From contig CM045732.1 of NCBI GenBank assembly GCA_024760905.1, positions 55,445,996 through 55,509,995 of the forward strand: 64,000 nt of DNA, in the 5' to 3' direction. Source of the DNA: Plotosus lineatus. Taxonomy: Eukaryota > Chordata > Actinopteri > Siluriformes > Plotosidae. The translations under genes and the position numbers were made by a program. The notes beneath the pieces were generated by a model. The model had not been told where the DNA came from. It saw nothing but the letters and a program-made list of their open reading frames with translations, and ran no database searches. This document shows, one piece after another, positions 44,868 to 57,332 of this stretch (positions are counted from its first letter, which is position 1; the number at the start of each line of letters is the position of its first letter).

Positions 44868-47800
44868 GTTTTTGTGTCAGGCTCAAAGCCAAAGATGACA
44901 TCATCAGAACTGAAACTCTCAACCTCCTGGTAACAAGGCAGAGACTTTTCTTTTGTGCCACCTCAGACACGTTGTTTGTATGCATGTATCCATACATCTA
45001 TCGTATGCAAACAAATGGAAGGCTTTCTCACTATGATACGTATCCCCTGTCTTATACCTCAACCAACAATTTGTAGCTTTGGCACAGTTTGTGTAGACAA
45101 TTCTGTATCTACAGATTACTATAAAGCGGTATGTGAAAGTGAATGCCATCGTAACGGGGCTCTGTTGTCTATCCCATTGGGTAACGGTGACTACATAAAC
45201 ATAATTGCAGGTGGAGGTTTTTCCATCAATTATCATTACAGAACTGGGCAATCAATAAAATGTATTATTTGAGAGATCCTAGTTTCTATTTTATGATGCA
45301 GTGCACAGCCAGAATGTTGTACTGTATGTACACTAGTGACTTTGCAGTGCAGTCGTCACTGCTTCCGAAGAAAGCCACCCTGGTAAATTATGTAAGGAAG
45401 GACAAAAGATTATGTAAGTAACTGTAGTTCTACAATGAAACAGAGCACTGCTAGGACATCTTGGTCACTTTGGGTAACACAAACAGCCAGAGAATAAATG
45501 TGATGTAACGAGGGGTTTTTATAAGCTACCCACATAAGGTCACAGTCATGTGTTCTTATCTGAACTTGGCGATAATCAAAACAAATGAAAATGAAAAGAC
45601 TCTGCTCATTTAGAATGAAATCATCTTGTCTTTCATGTATAGAGCCATGGCTACATGTGTACACTTTTATTTAACCCCTTTCTCATGCAGAGGTGTGATA
45701 GCATCATTTGACTTTCGGAAAGAAAGTAATCATGCACAGATGATATTTTAAAATACGATACTTTGAAAAGTGAAAAGGCAACAAACTGAAACTGAAGAGT
45801 AAAAGAATAAAGAGTGGAAAAAAACAAGGCCTTACTTGTCGACCATCCAGTTCAATCTGAAAATTTTTGGCTGATTCTTGCGTCACTCTTCCACCAAAGT
45901 CAAGCTGGTAGACTTGGGTGGCTTCATTCCACAATGGCTGTTTGTTGGCCATGACATACACAAAGCCCTGACTGCCGAGGCTCCGATCTTCTCTCTCATT
46001 TGCCTTGCGACATTTAATCTCTTCCAGTTCGTTTGCAGTGCGCAGGCTGCGTTTGCTCTTCCAACCTTTCTTGCTGCTCTGGCTTTGATTCATGAGCTCA
46101 TCACCACTAATGAAAAGTTCAGGTTCACTTTCTGAGCTGTCTTGGAACTCATTTGTGGTCCTGCTCAGCTTTTTGGTCTTGTTTAGTTGCTCCTTCTGTC
46201 CTTTAGGCTTCTTCTTCTCTCGGTTACCAAGTCTTGGGCTAGCAATGAGAGAATTAAAGTCAGATAGAGCTCGGCCTTCCTTTTTTGATTTACTCTCAGA
46301 AACCGTAGACATGCCTGCCTCCTCTGCCCTGCTGTCGAGTCTCTTGCGACTTTTTTTGCTGAACTTGTCTGATCCCTGTTGTATTGGACTCTCATTAAGT
46401 GAGGACTGTTCTTGAAAACTCTCACCAGAGTCAGCTAAAACCTCAGAGGTGCTTTGGTGAGCCATAAGTTCAGCTGGTGGGGGAGGAGGGGGCAGTGGGG
46501 GAGGAGGAGGTGGCGGAGGAGGAGGTGGAGGTGGTGGGGGTGACACAATGGGCTTTTCCAGATTCTGATGCATCTTACTTGGCAAAGTTGCTGAGTGGTC
46601 CTGCATAGGAGGGCAAGGATTATATGTGCTCCAGGGATGTAAGGCCATTGGATGAAGCTGAAGGTTGGTGCATGAACTGGCCCCAGGATACATGGGTGGG
46701 AGCGGGCAACACGGTAGACTGGCCAGATTATTTGCATAGCCAGGAGGCAAAACAAGAGCCGGATCCTGTTGGCTAAACGGAATTGATGTTACCATGTCAC
46801 TGGGACCACAAGGCTGTGGAGTGCTTTGCAATGACTGAAACTGAGGACCACTGTGGCCCACCCCAGAGGGAAAAGGTGAAAGGGATATCTGATAAGTTGA
46901 CTGCAGGGTCATAGAACTGGGACTAGAGGGAGGTTTTGTTGCAAGTACAAAAGGTAGTCGTGTTATATCCAAGTGCTGAGGTTGACTGAGTAAAAGATGA
47001 GGTGCTTTGTGAGGTCCTGGTGGACTAGTCAGAATATTTTGATCCTGGGCCATCCATATCTGGTCAGAAGCAGGAGAATCCCACTGATAAGGTGGCGGCC
47101 GCTTCATTGTTAAGCTGACATCTCCAAGAGTTAAATGGCGCATTGATTTTTCCATGTGGCAGTGCTGGTTTAGAGTCTCATCTTCAGTAAAGGCAGAGTT
47201 AATGTATACAGTCCTGTCTCTACTATTGTCAACAGGGCTCAGTAGATTGTACGATGATTGTGAAGCCAGAGTTGAAGCACTTTTAGAGTGCACAATTATG
47301 GTACTGTGTTGAGACCCTTTGCCAGGGGGGAAATCCTGCCGTACCACAGTCCCCCCTGCAATGCCGCTGCTGTTGCTTCCACCACCACTGACACTTACAC
47401 TCGTGCTGCTGCTGTTACTGCTGCATTGAGTGCAAGTGTACAGAGCTGTGGGAATCCTGGGCTGGTAGGGAAGTGCAAGGGCACTATTAACTTTGGATTT
47501 AGTTGGTAAAGTCCTTGCTGTATCCACCATTTGTGGAACCTTCAGAGAATTTTCTCTGCGGTCCCGTCTCAGAGTAGCATGGATAAGACTGCTGTCAATC
47601 CTTTGAGAAGGACTCCTATTGATGTTGATCTGATTAGCAGGGTCTGGGTATGGTGGAGGATCTCCACTTGGTATGGAATACCGAGGCACTGAAAGGCGAC
47701 TGAGGGTTGCTGAGCTATAAGGAAGCTGAACCTTTTTATTTTCAGATGAGGTAACTTTCAATGTAGCCGAACTGCCCATTCCTTGCAAGCCATAGGCATT

Positions 47801-50800
47801 CTGGTTTCGTATAAGACGTCTCCGTGGGCGACACACCTCCTCCACGTTGCCACTGCTGTCAAAAGTTGTTATCCTTTCATAACCAAGAGGTGTGGGGTAC
47901 TGGATGCTCACTGGGTGAAGAGAGAACTCCTCTTTAGATAGGCACGGGTCTGCTGACAATGTGTTGGAATTCTCATTGGTACCAATTAAACCTGGCTGGA
48001 TGGGGGGACCTGCTACTGTTGTGGATACCACTGTACCGGGGTATGGTGGAGGAGGGTTCATTTTACGCATTTGAATGTCAAAAGAGGTGTCATTTTCAAT
48101 AAAAGACTGAGGTCTTGAAGGAACTTTCAGAGTGTGTGATTGGTCTGCTCTTTCTGGTGGTTGTTCTGGGTGAGGGACTGCAGGCATCATCTGGAGCTGA
48201 TGCATGGAAATAGGGGCATAGCCTGAAGGAGGTGGTGGTAAGGATATTTGCATCTTGAGTTGTTGTTGCATTTGTTGATGCTGTCTCTGCATTTGTTGAT
48301 GTTGCTGCTGCATTTGTTGATGTTGCTGTTGAAGCTGTTGTTGCTGCTGTCGCATTTCTTGAATCTGTTGACGAATTTGTTGCTGCTGCTGCTGCATTTG
48401 CTCATGCTGTAGGTGCATCTGATGCTGCTGCTGTTGAATTTGCTGATGGTGGTGTTGGACTTGCTGCTGATGTATTTGCTGTTGCAATTGCTGCTGTTGC
48501 ATTTGCTGATGATGCTGCTGTAGCTGCTGCTGCTGCAGTTGATGATGATGCTGTTGCATTTGCTGTTGGTGTTGCTGTTGTATGTGCTGTTGAATTTGTT
48601 GATGATGCTGGGTCTGCATTTGCTGTTGGTGTGGCAGGTGCTGTTGATGATGCTGCATTGACTGATGATGCTGTTGCTGTGTTTGCTGGTGCTGCTGTAA
48701 CTTCAAATGTTGCTGTTGAGCTTGTGTTTGCGGCTGATGTTTTGACGGTTGATGATGGTCTTCTTGTTGCTGTTGCTGCTGACGTTGCTGCTGATGCGGT
48801 TGTGGCGGCAAATGATGAGGCGGTGGTGGGAGTGTTCCATTTAAACTCAGGTTACCCATTTCAAGGCCACTAAAGATAACCTGCCCAGGACTAGAGTATC
48901 TTGCTGGCACAGTGTACTGTGCCGTCACATTGTCTGCACCGTGATCAGGAACGGTTGTGTTTGCTGCTGCTGCTGCTGCAGCAGCAGCAGCTGCAGCAGC
49001 TGTGGGATTTGTCAGGACATCAAGCTGTATATTCTGATTTGCTAAGAGAGAATGCACAAGTCCTATGCTCTGTGTAGGCGACATGGCTTGAGCAGGACTA
49101 TGTATAGGAGCAATGGGAATATTAACTGTGCAGGGAGGATTATCACCTGACACCCCTGAAGAGCCCATCACTGAAAAAAAAGCAAATAAATAAGGGCAGT
49201 GACTTGATTAATACTATAGCCTCACATACATTTTCATTATTATTATACATCAGAGATACCACAATAAGTTTTTCAGAAAAGCCACAAAGGGTAAGTGTGC
49301 CTTTCTCTTCAACCAAGCAGTAGCCACACCTTTTGATCCGTTTCGATCACACATAAAAAAAAAAAAAAAAAAACCCAACCAAATAAACAATGTGTTTCAA
49401 TTGTGAGGCGCTCCACCGAAAGTAGGCACTTGTCGCACAGACCACTTTTGAGATAAAGGCCAGAAAAGTAAAAATGGTCCATTTTTATCGAAATTTGTAT
49501 TTTTGCATAAACTATTAAAACAAGTATTCAACTATCACTTGCTCATGTGAAATCGACTAAAACTCACTAAAAATGTCTTTCTTTCCCATTTTTCTGGCGA
49601 GTACCCTCAGAAAACGAGATAAAAACAGTAGCAAAACTTACTGGTTTTCGTTACAATTATTCACCAAGTTCGGTATAAGATGCGCTATAATCCATACACC
49701 AGAAGAACGGCCGTGAAGTAGTCTCTCCATTTTGGATACTGTTTTGATATTAAAATGAGCTTCCATGCCGTTTCAGCAAATAAAATAAAGTTTATGAAGA
49801 CTATATGCTCGTAAACAATTAAGTCTGGTTGCTAGGGAAGATCTGAAACGAGCACACTTATTGATCAGCTCGGGCTTGCACATGGGCAGTGCCCATTACA
49901 CATTAACTTCCGGTGTTTACTGGACGCTGAGTTTATCTTCGACTTTCTCTTCAATAACAGTCATTAAGTTTATTCATAACATTGTGAATACATATAATTT
50001 CTGGAAAAGGAGACTGAAATGTCATCTGTGGTGTCTAGCAGCATTAATATAGCTCGGATTGGAGTTTTTGGAGATTATTTCACCGATGAGTATTTTTCTC
50101 TACATGAAAAATTTGATAATGGAATTTTTTTTGATTATTTGATTTGTGTGTAATGTTGTCTGGATCGAATGCTCGATCATGGGATGTTTAGTTTCGTACA
50201 AAAATTGGTCAAGAGCTGAAAAATACTTAAATGTTTCATTTCTTTTACATATGAACAAACTGATGATGCTGATGATGTCAGCTGTGTTGATGAAGAGGCA
50301 TCTTTTAATAAAAGTGTGCATGAGTCAGTTTGTTGTGTTTGTGATGATAATGTGATCCTTTCTGTTGAGCAGGATATAGATGAAGATAATGATGAGTTGA
50401 TGAAGTTAAGTGTTGTGTTGATGAAGTTTACTTGTATAAAGAGATCAGAGTTTTGTTATATAGTTTTCTTAATTTCAGTGTGATTTTCAGTGTTTTTTTT
50501 TTTCAATCAGTATCGTTTGAAGGGATTTGAATTTTTTTATAATGGTTGAAAAGATACATACTGACCTTATTGGAATAAACAGAAGTGGAAACAAATAGTC
50601 ATTTTTTGTTCATTTTTTGGGGGGGTTACCACGGTGACTGATGGGTTTAAAAAGGGTGTGTCAGATTAAAATGAGGATGATGTCTCTTATCAACTCTTCC
50701 TCAAACTTTTCCTAGACATGTTTTCTAAAAGTTTATATGGCTGAGATGCATAAAAATGTTTGGTTGCTAAGGACTAATGATCTTGGAAGAAGGGCAATAT

Positions 50801-53800
50801 TTGTGCTCATTTTCCTCTAAAACGTCTTTTGAAATTTTTAGTTGAATGCTGACACAAGAAATGGCATAGCTTGGTCAGTTTTCAAGGTATTGACAAACTT
50901 TTTGCTGAATTTTGCAGCTTTTAATCTACTCCATCTGACTGTGTAAAAAGATAATTTTTACATTTTTGGATGCAACAGTCTACTTTCGGTGGAGTGGCTC
51001 ACAATTTTGAAGCCGGCAGCAGTCATCTTTCTGAGAGACCACCTTGCTTTAAAATATTAAAATGGAGCAATTAAAAGTCAACACACCTCTGTGTGTGTGT
51101 GTGTGTGTGGGGGGGGCAAATTTTTCTTAATTCTGGACTAATACCTTGAAATTTATATACCTTTATATACATAATATTTCACCGATATTTGTATTTAACA
51201 TGACTGGATATCCCTGCTCGAAAGGTTGGTCATCATTGTTGCTGCTTCTGGCACCATCGTAATCAGGCTGAAACTGCTACAGATCGATTTAGCCAGTATG
51301 TCGTTCAGGTGCCTCAGATTCTTCGCTGCCTTCCTCAAAGTATTTGAATTTGGAGAGCTCCTCAAGAATGTCACTAGCTGACATTTGCGAGTCGGATACT
51401 AACATCATATATGTTGCTATGTACATTCCGTTTGCTGTGCGAGGGTAAATTCGTGTTCATATATCATCAGTCACATGACTAGTCAGCTCTTATCACTAAA
51501 TCAGCTTTAGCAACCATCTTTTGAGGCCTGTATAAAAAGTTCTTTATTGATAATATTTAACACAGAGCTAGAAATGAATAAAGAGGTCTTCAAACAATAT
51601 GATTATAATTAGGTTACTCATTGTGGTAACTGGTGGTATTCTGTAAATGTTTACCTGGTAAATCATCTTCATCTTCACTAAACACATTGGGATTGAAAAC
51701 TGGTAAGCTCATGAAGTCAAGGGAAATTTTACGGACCTCTGGTAAATAGATTGTCATCTGACGTGGTTGCAAGTGTAACAAACTGGTTTTGTAGATAACT
51801 GTAACAGCCATAATAAAGATAAAAGTATAAATATTACTGACACATACTTTGAAGAATGGTCACAGCATCACACAAAGCAAAACCATATCAAAGGAAAGTT
51901 CATACCTGCACCCAAATTTGCTGGTAAAAAAGAGGCAAGTCCCACAATCTTAAACTTAGTACCCCAGATGTTAGAGGTGACTTGAGCCAGATAATTATGC
52001 TGCACGATAAACATAAATGAATTTAAAAATGTAATGATGATTAGACACATTTTCCAAAAAAATAAAATAAAATAAATAAATAAAAACATGTAATACCTCA
52101 CTTATTCCATCTACTGGAAACTCTCGGCGAGTGAGACTTGGAGATCGTATAGTAGCTTTCTTTGGTAATCTTGGAGACCTGGACAATTCTTGGGATGTTT
52201 GGGCAAGTTTGGGAGACTTTCTTGATTCCATATTGATTCTAGTCAAATTAACAGGAAAATGAGGATATACACTGTACATTTTAGGATATAACACTGAAGG
52301 TGTCCTTGTCTTTATTAGTGGCTCAAAATACAGTGGTACCTCACCTTACGATAGTCCCAGCAAACGAAAAATCCAGGTTACGAAAAACATTTTCCAAAAT
52401 TTTTTGTCTCTGTATACGAAACAAGTTCTCCTTACGAAACGTGCCAAACACGCCATTCAAACAATGCACGAGTTGCTCTCCCATTGAATGTCCCAACATC
52501 CCGCCCCGCTGATCTCCCATTGGCTATCTCCCAACATCCCGCCCCGCTGGCCTCCCATTGGCTAGGAGGGATGAAGCAGCTTGTTTCATGAGTTTTTCGA
52601 GTGTGCTCATTGCAACTTTATTTTTTGGCTCAGGCTTTTGACCTTGCATAAACATTTGTATGATTATAACTCTGCTAAGAAGACATGGTCAACACACGCG
52701 TGCACGCCAGTGTGTGATTCCTGGTGCGAGTGAAAAGAAGAAGCAGGCTCGTGGCATGCGGTTGAGTGATATCGCAAAGGAATATGGCCAAACCCGTCTA
52801 CCATCGGTATGACATTGAAGCAGAAGGAGGCCTAAAAAAGGTATATTTTTATAATTCTTAAAGGGTTTAGGGGGTAGTATTGGGAGCCTTGGATTGAATC
52901 ACATGATTTACATGTAAAATGCGATTCAACTTACAAAAGGTAATTTGTAAATTGAGGTACCACTGTATAGAATTATATTATTCTGTCTGAAAATTTACGA
53001 ATATTTGTTTGTTCTCTCCTCCAAACAGTCCAAAGACGTGCACATTAGGCCAATTAGCTGTTCCAAATTTTTCCTAGATGTCCTAAATTGTCTGAGGTGC
53101 ACCCTAAACTGGAAAGATGTTTAGGGTATACCTCATATTTGCCCAGAGATAGGCAAATAGGGTCCAGATAGAGTCTAGCCTCCCCACAACCCCAGTAGGA
53201 TTAAAATAGACGGATGGATAGTTTACTTTTTTAGTGTTTGCAGTCAGAGCTCTTTTACCTTGGAAGTTTGGGAGACCTGTTTCCTCTAGAAAGTTTTGGT
53301 GATTTCCTTTCAACCCATTCGTCACTCAGTTCAATGTCACTGGAGTCGGAGCAGTTGCAGCTGTCAGTCATGTAGGACAGCATACCATTTACACACACCT
53401 CATCTGAAATTCAAGAACAATAAAAAAAAAAGTTCAGGTTGAAGTATCAGGAATGATTAGATAGTACACTCCATTACGCTGCATCAGGCACTAAAACCTC
53501 TATTCTATATTTAAACTGTACCTGTCTTACTGTCCATCTTGGGGTCCATTATTACAAACTCTGGACGAAGTTTGCTGATACGGCGTCCTTTAAGGATAGG
53601 TACCAGACCCCCTAAGTGCTCCAAATAGAGAGTATAGCAAGGGCCTCCTGCCTCTGGATTCTCTTCAGCACGCTTCATTGTACAATGTAATCTCTCATTA
53701 CCCACTGTGGGGTAGCTAACAAAGTCACGAATGTTGTTTGGATCAGGAATAGGAGGCTGTAGATGGAAGACGCATATTAGATTGACTTATTCTTAATTGG

Positions 53801-54845
53801 TATCACTTTTTAAAAAAACAATTTCTTTAAGATGGGATAAAATCATTACTTGCCTTGATGGTTGGTATGAATGCACTGGTAACATAGGAACAGAGGAGAG
53901 ATGGCATGTTCAGTTTGCTCACATCTCTCTCCTCTCTTAGGGCACTGGCAATGCCCTGCTGACACAGCAGCTGGAGGCTGGCAACCCTGTGCTCAACCCG
54001 TACAACGTACAGTGCTGGCCCACAAGCCAGAAACAACCGCGAATCCCTGTGGCCCCAGCATATAGTGGTGATGGGCCTCTGCAATTAAAATAGCCCCAGA
54101 GCAATCACAAAGTCAGTTTCACACAATTACTATTATTGTATTAGTTTGTTTATATTATCTATATACTGTATCTAAATGTTTGTGTTTATACCAGAGTTTG
54201 TTAATAAATCAGACATGTTTAGTGATAAGTTACTGAGAGTTGACCTGCGCGGGTGTTTCCAAAGTATAAATATGCTCTCCTTGAACATTGTAGAACTTGA
54301 CTAGGGCATTTCTCATCATGGAGGAACAAGCCGAGTCAGAAGGGAGCCCGTGTCTCTCCATACCAGCCACAGCTAGTAAGTCTCCCTGAGAACACCACTG
54401 CACTTCCACATCTGTAGAACAGAAAAAGAGATTTTCGCACCGCTAACCATTGTTTATAACAAGTTATAACAAATGTCGCTTAACTTTTACCTTTTAGTCC
54501 TGAGTGGATAATGTTGGGGGAGAGGTCATCATAATTGTTCATTAGACTTATATCCCCAGATATGAAGCTGACTGTGAGAAGGGGCTTCACATTACGTGCT
54601 TTAAAGAAAAGACAGAATTATCGGTCTCAGACAGAGAGTTATCAGTCTCAAATAAAACCTGCCAGGCAGATGAGACATGCATGTCTTATGAATACAGTAG
54701 TAGCAAAAATACTGATGGAATTAATTTATTCATTTGCCAACCACTAAATCTGACTATGGTCATAGGAAGGCTGGACCCTATCTCAGATGACTCTGAGCCA
54801 ATGTGGGGTACACCCTAAACAGCTAGAAAGTATATCTCAGGGTCT

Positions 54846-54890
<45 letters not shown>

Positions 54891-57272
54891 CAATTTGAGC
54901 AGCCACTTAGCCTACTGTGCATGTATTTTTACTGCAGGAGAAAACTGTGGTACTCTGAGGAAACCCTCTGTCATACAGGTAGCACATACAAAAATGTCCT
55001 CAATCAGCCTGGGACTTGAATCCAGGACCTCCTTGCTGAGGCAGATGAACTAACCACTACATCACTGTGTTGCCCTGATGGAGTTCAATGTACAGTATTT
55101 ATAATCATTGTAATAGAGCAGATTGTTACCTTGACTTGAGGCATTATCATCAGAATCTGTATCACTCTCGGTACTGTCTTCCACCAAGAAGTCAGGGCAG
55201 TTCCAGGACATGCCCACAATGCCATCCGACTCATGTAGTAGAACATGAGCAAGCATCCGACCATGACAATCCATCACAATTACCTGTCCATCTGCTGTTC
55301 CAAATAACACCTGTATGCATACGATAACGTATTATCATCTATATCAGTGGTCACAAACCCTGTTCCTGGACATCTACCTTCCTGCAGGTTTTTATCTCCA
55401 ACCCAAACAAACACACCACTTTTAGCTGATCAAGACCTTCTTAAGTCAATGATTGGATAGTTATGGAGACAGGAATAGTGCTGGAACCAAAGGGCTTTAT
55501 GGTGCAGATCTCCTGGAACAGGGGTGGTACCCACTCATCTACATACATCAATGGGTACCCAATTGATTCACATGTCATACATGACCTACAAAAGATTACC
55601 TGTTGATCATCAGGAGTCCATATTCCACAGGTGATTTGGCTCTCAAGGTTGATTTCGGATGACCAGTGCCTCTGACCACTGACCGACCCCACCAAAACAA
55701 AACCATCTCTGTAGGCAATCAGGGCTTGAGTTCCATCATGGGACCAGGTGAAGTCACTCACCTAACAACCACACCAGAAAGCATCAATAGGGCTGAAAGC
55801 TGTAAATGCCCATAATATCAAAATACTTCAGTTTTTACTGTTACTTATTTTATTTATATTATATACAGTTGTCACTATTGTAAAATCATAATGTTTAAAA
55901 TGAAGAGCGAGCTTGTGATGTAACGGTACCTGAGCACCCCGATCATTGACCAGCTCCACAGACCATCGACCCTCATACTGTATCCACACAAATATCCCCC
56001 CTTCCATGTCACACGTAGCAAGCTTCTGAAACGGCTCATTCCAGCGGACAAGGACAACCTGTACAGACAGTGAAATCTCACGGATTTTTTAATGAAGGTC
56101 CTGGATCTAAAAAGTTCACTAAACTGGAAGTAATTTTTGATGCAAAAAAACAAACAAAAAAACAAAACATGTCAGATTTTTTCCCCTACGTTACCTTACA
56201 TGTTATAATGCTAGCAATCAAAAAAGCTCAAGAGAATAAATCACAGATCCCTTAAGTACGACTAGTTAATTTTGCCTGTCATACAGTACTCTAGTTTAAT
56301 GCAAACATCTACCAAGTTCACACATCCTAGACCATAGCTTATTATTCCACACTTCCATTCAAAAATAATCAAACTCTATCAACTTGCAAAAGAAGCTTTT
56401 CTGTACAGCCCTGCTCTACAGGCCTCTGGTAGTGTTTAGATCTACGCTACTACTCAACCATTCCAAAATATTGATCTTCTTCTTCTGAGCCATTACCTTT
56501 AAGACTTCGCGTTAAGCTTCAGATCATAATCATGCTGGAAGGTGGAATCAGTCTTCGTTTTCACATGCAGAAAAGAAGCCTGCAGATTCCGTCCCAAAAC
56601 AGTCTGATATATGGGGCTACCCATGATTCCTTGTATCCTGACTGCAGCCCTAGTCCCAGCCAAAGAACAGCAGTTCCATAGAATGATGTTGGCATATTGT
56701 TCTTTGGTTCATAGTCTGTTTTTTTTTTTTGGCCAGGCATATCTTTTAGAATCATACTCAAACGGCATTAACAAATATTTCCATGTGATGGATTTTTGGG
56801 GGTTGAACAGTCATTCTGGATATTCTTGCAGTTTAGTTAACGCAGCCATAGGTCTTGGTCATAGATATGTTTTTACCTTGTCCTTTTGTCAGCTTTGGAG
56901 AGACAACCAGCTCTTGTTCTTTGTCACTGCCCCATTTTCTCCACTTGTTAATCATGGCTTTCATGGTATTCCATAGCACCGATAATGTGCTGCATTTAAA
57001 ATATGTATGCTGCTTGTCATCTTTTTTTCCTGGTGGGATCCTGTACCTACCTTGTCAGCTCATTGGATACCATGATCAGTTACTTTTATGATGTGATATA
57101 GACAAATATAATTGCTTTTGAACATGAGCCTTTATATCTTACACAAGTTCTGATTTGAGCACAATCACATGATTTAAAAAGGGTGTGCACTCTAATTTTA
57201 CCAGGAAACTGTAATGTATTGTTATTAATACCACATTAATGGTGGATCAAATCTGATATGCTTCATCTTTAA

Positions 57273-57332
<60 letters not shown>

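Noticed and set aside
47288..48873. Open frames on the + strand across the TULP4 giant exon
   Set aside because: Antisense shadows of the Gln/Ala-rich coding sequence; no splice or homology support.
49861..50355. Short + strand frames as an inserted gene in the TULP4 intron
   Set aside because: They fall inside the unclassified transposable element, are short and have no recognisable domain.
56561..57091. Frames of 60-120 codons in TULP4 intron 2
   Set aside because: No conserved protein features; hydrophobic by AT-rich composition.
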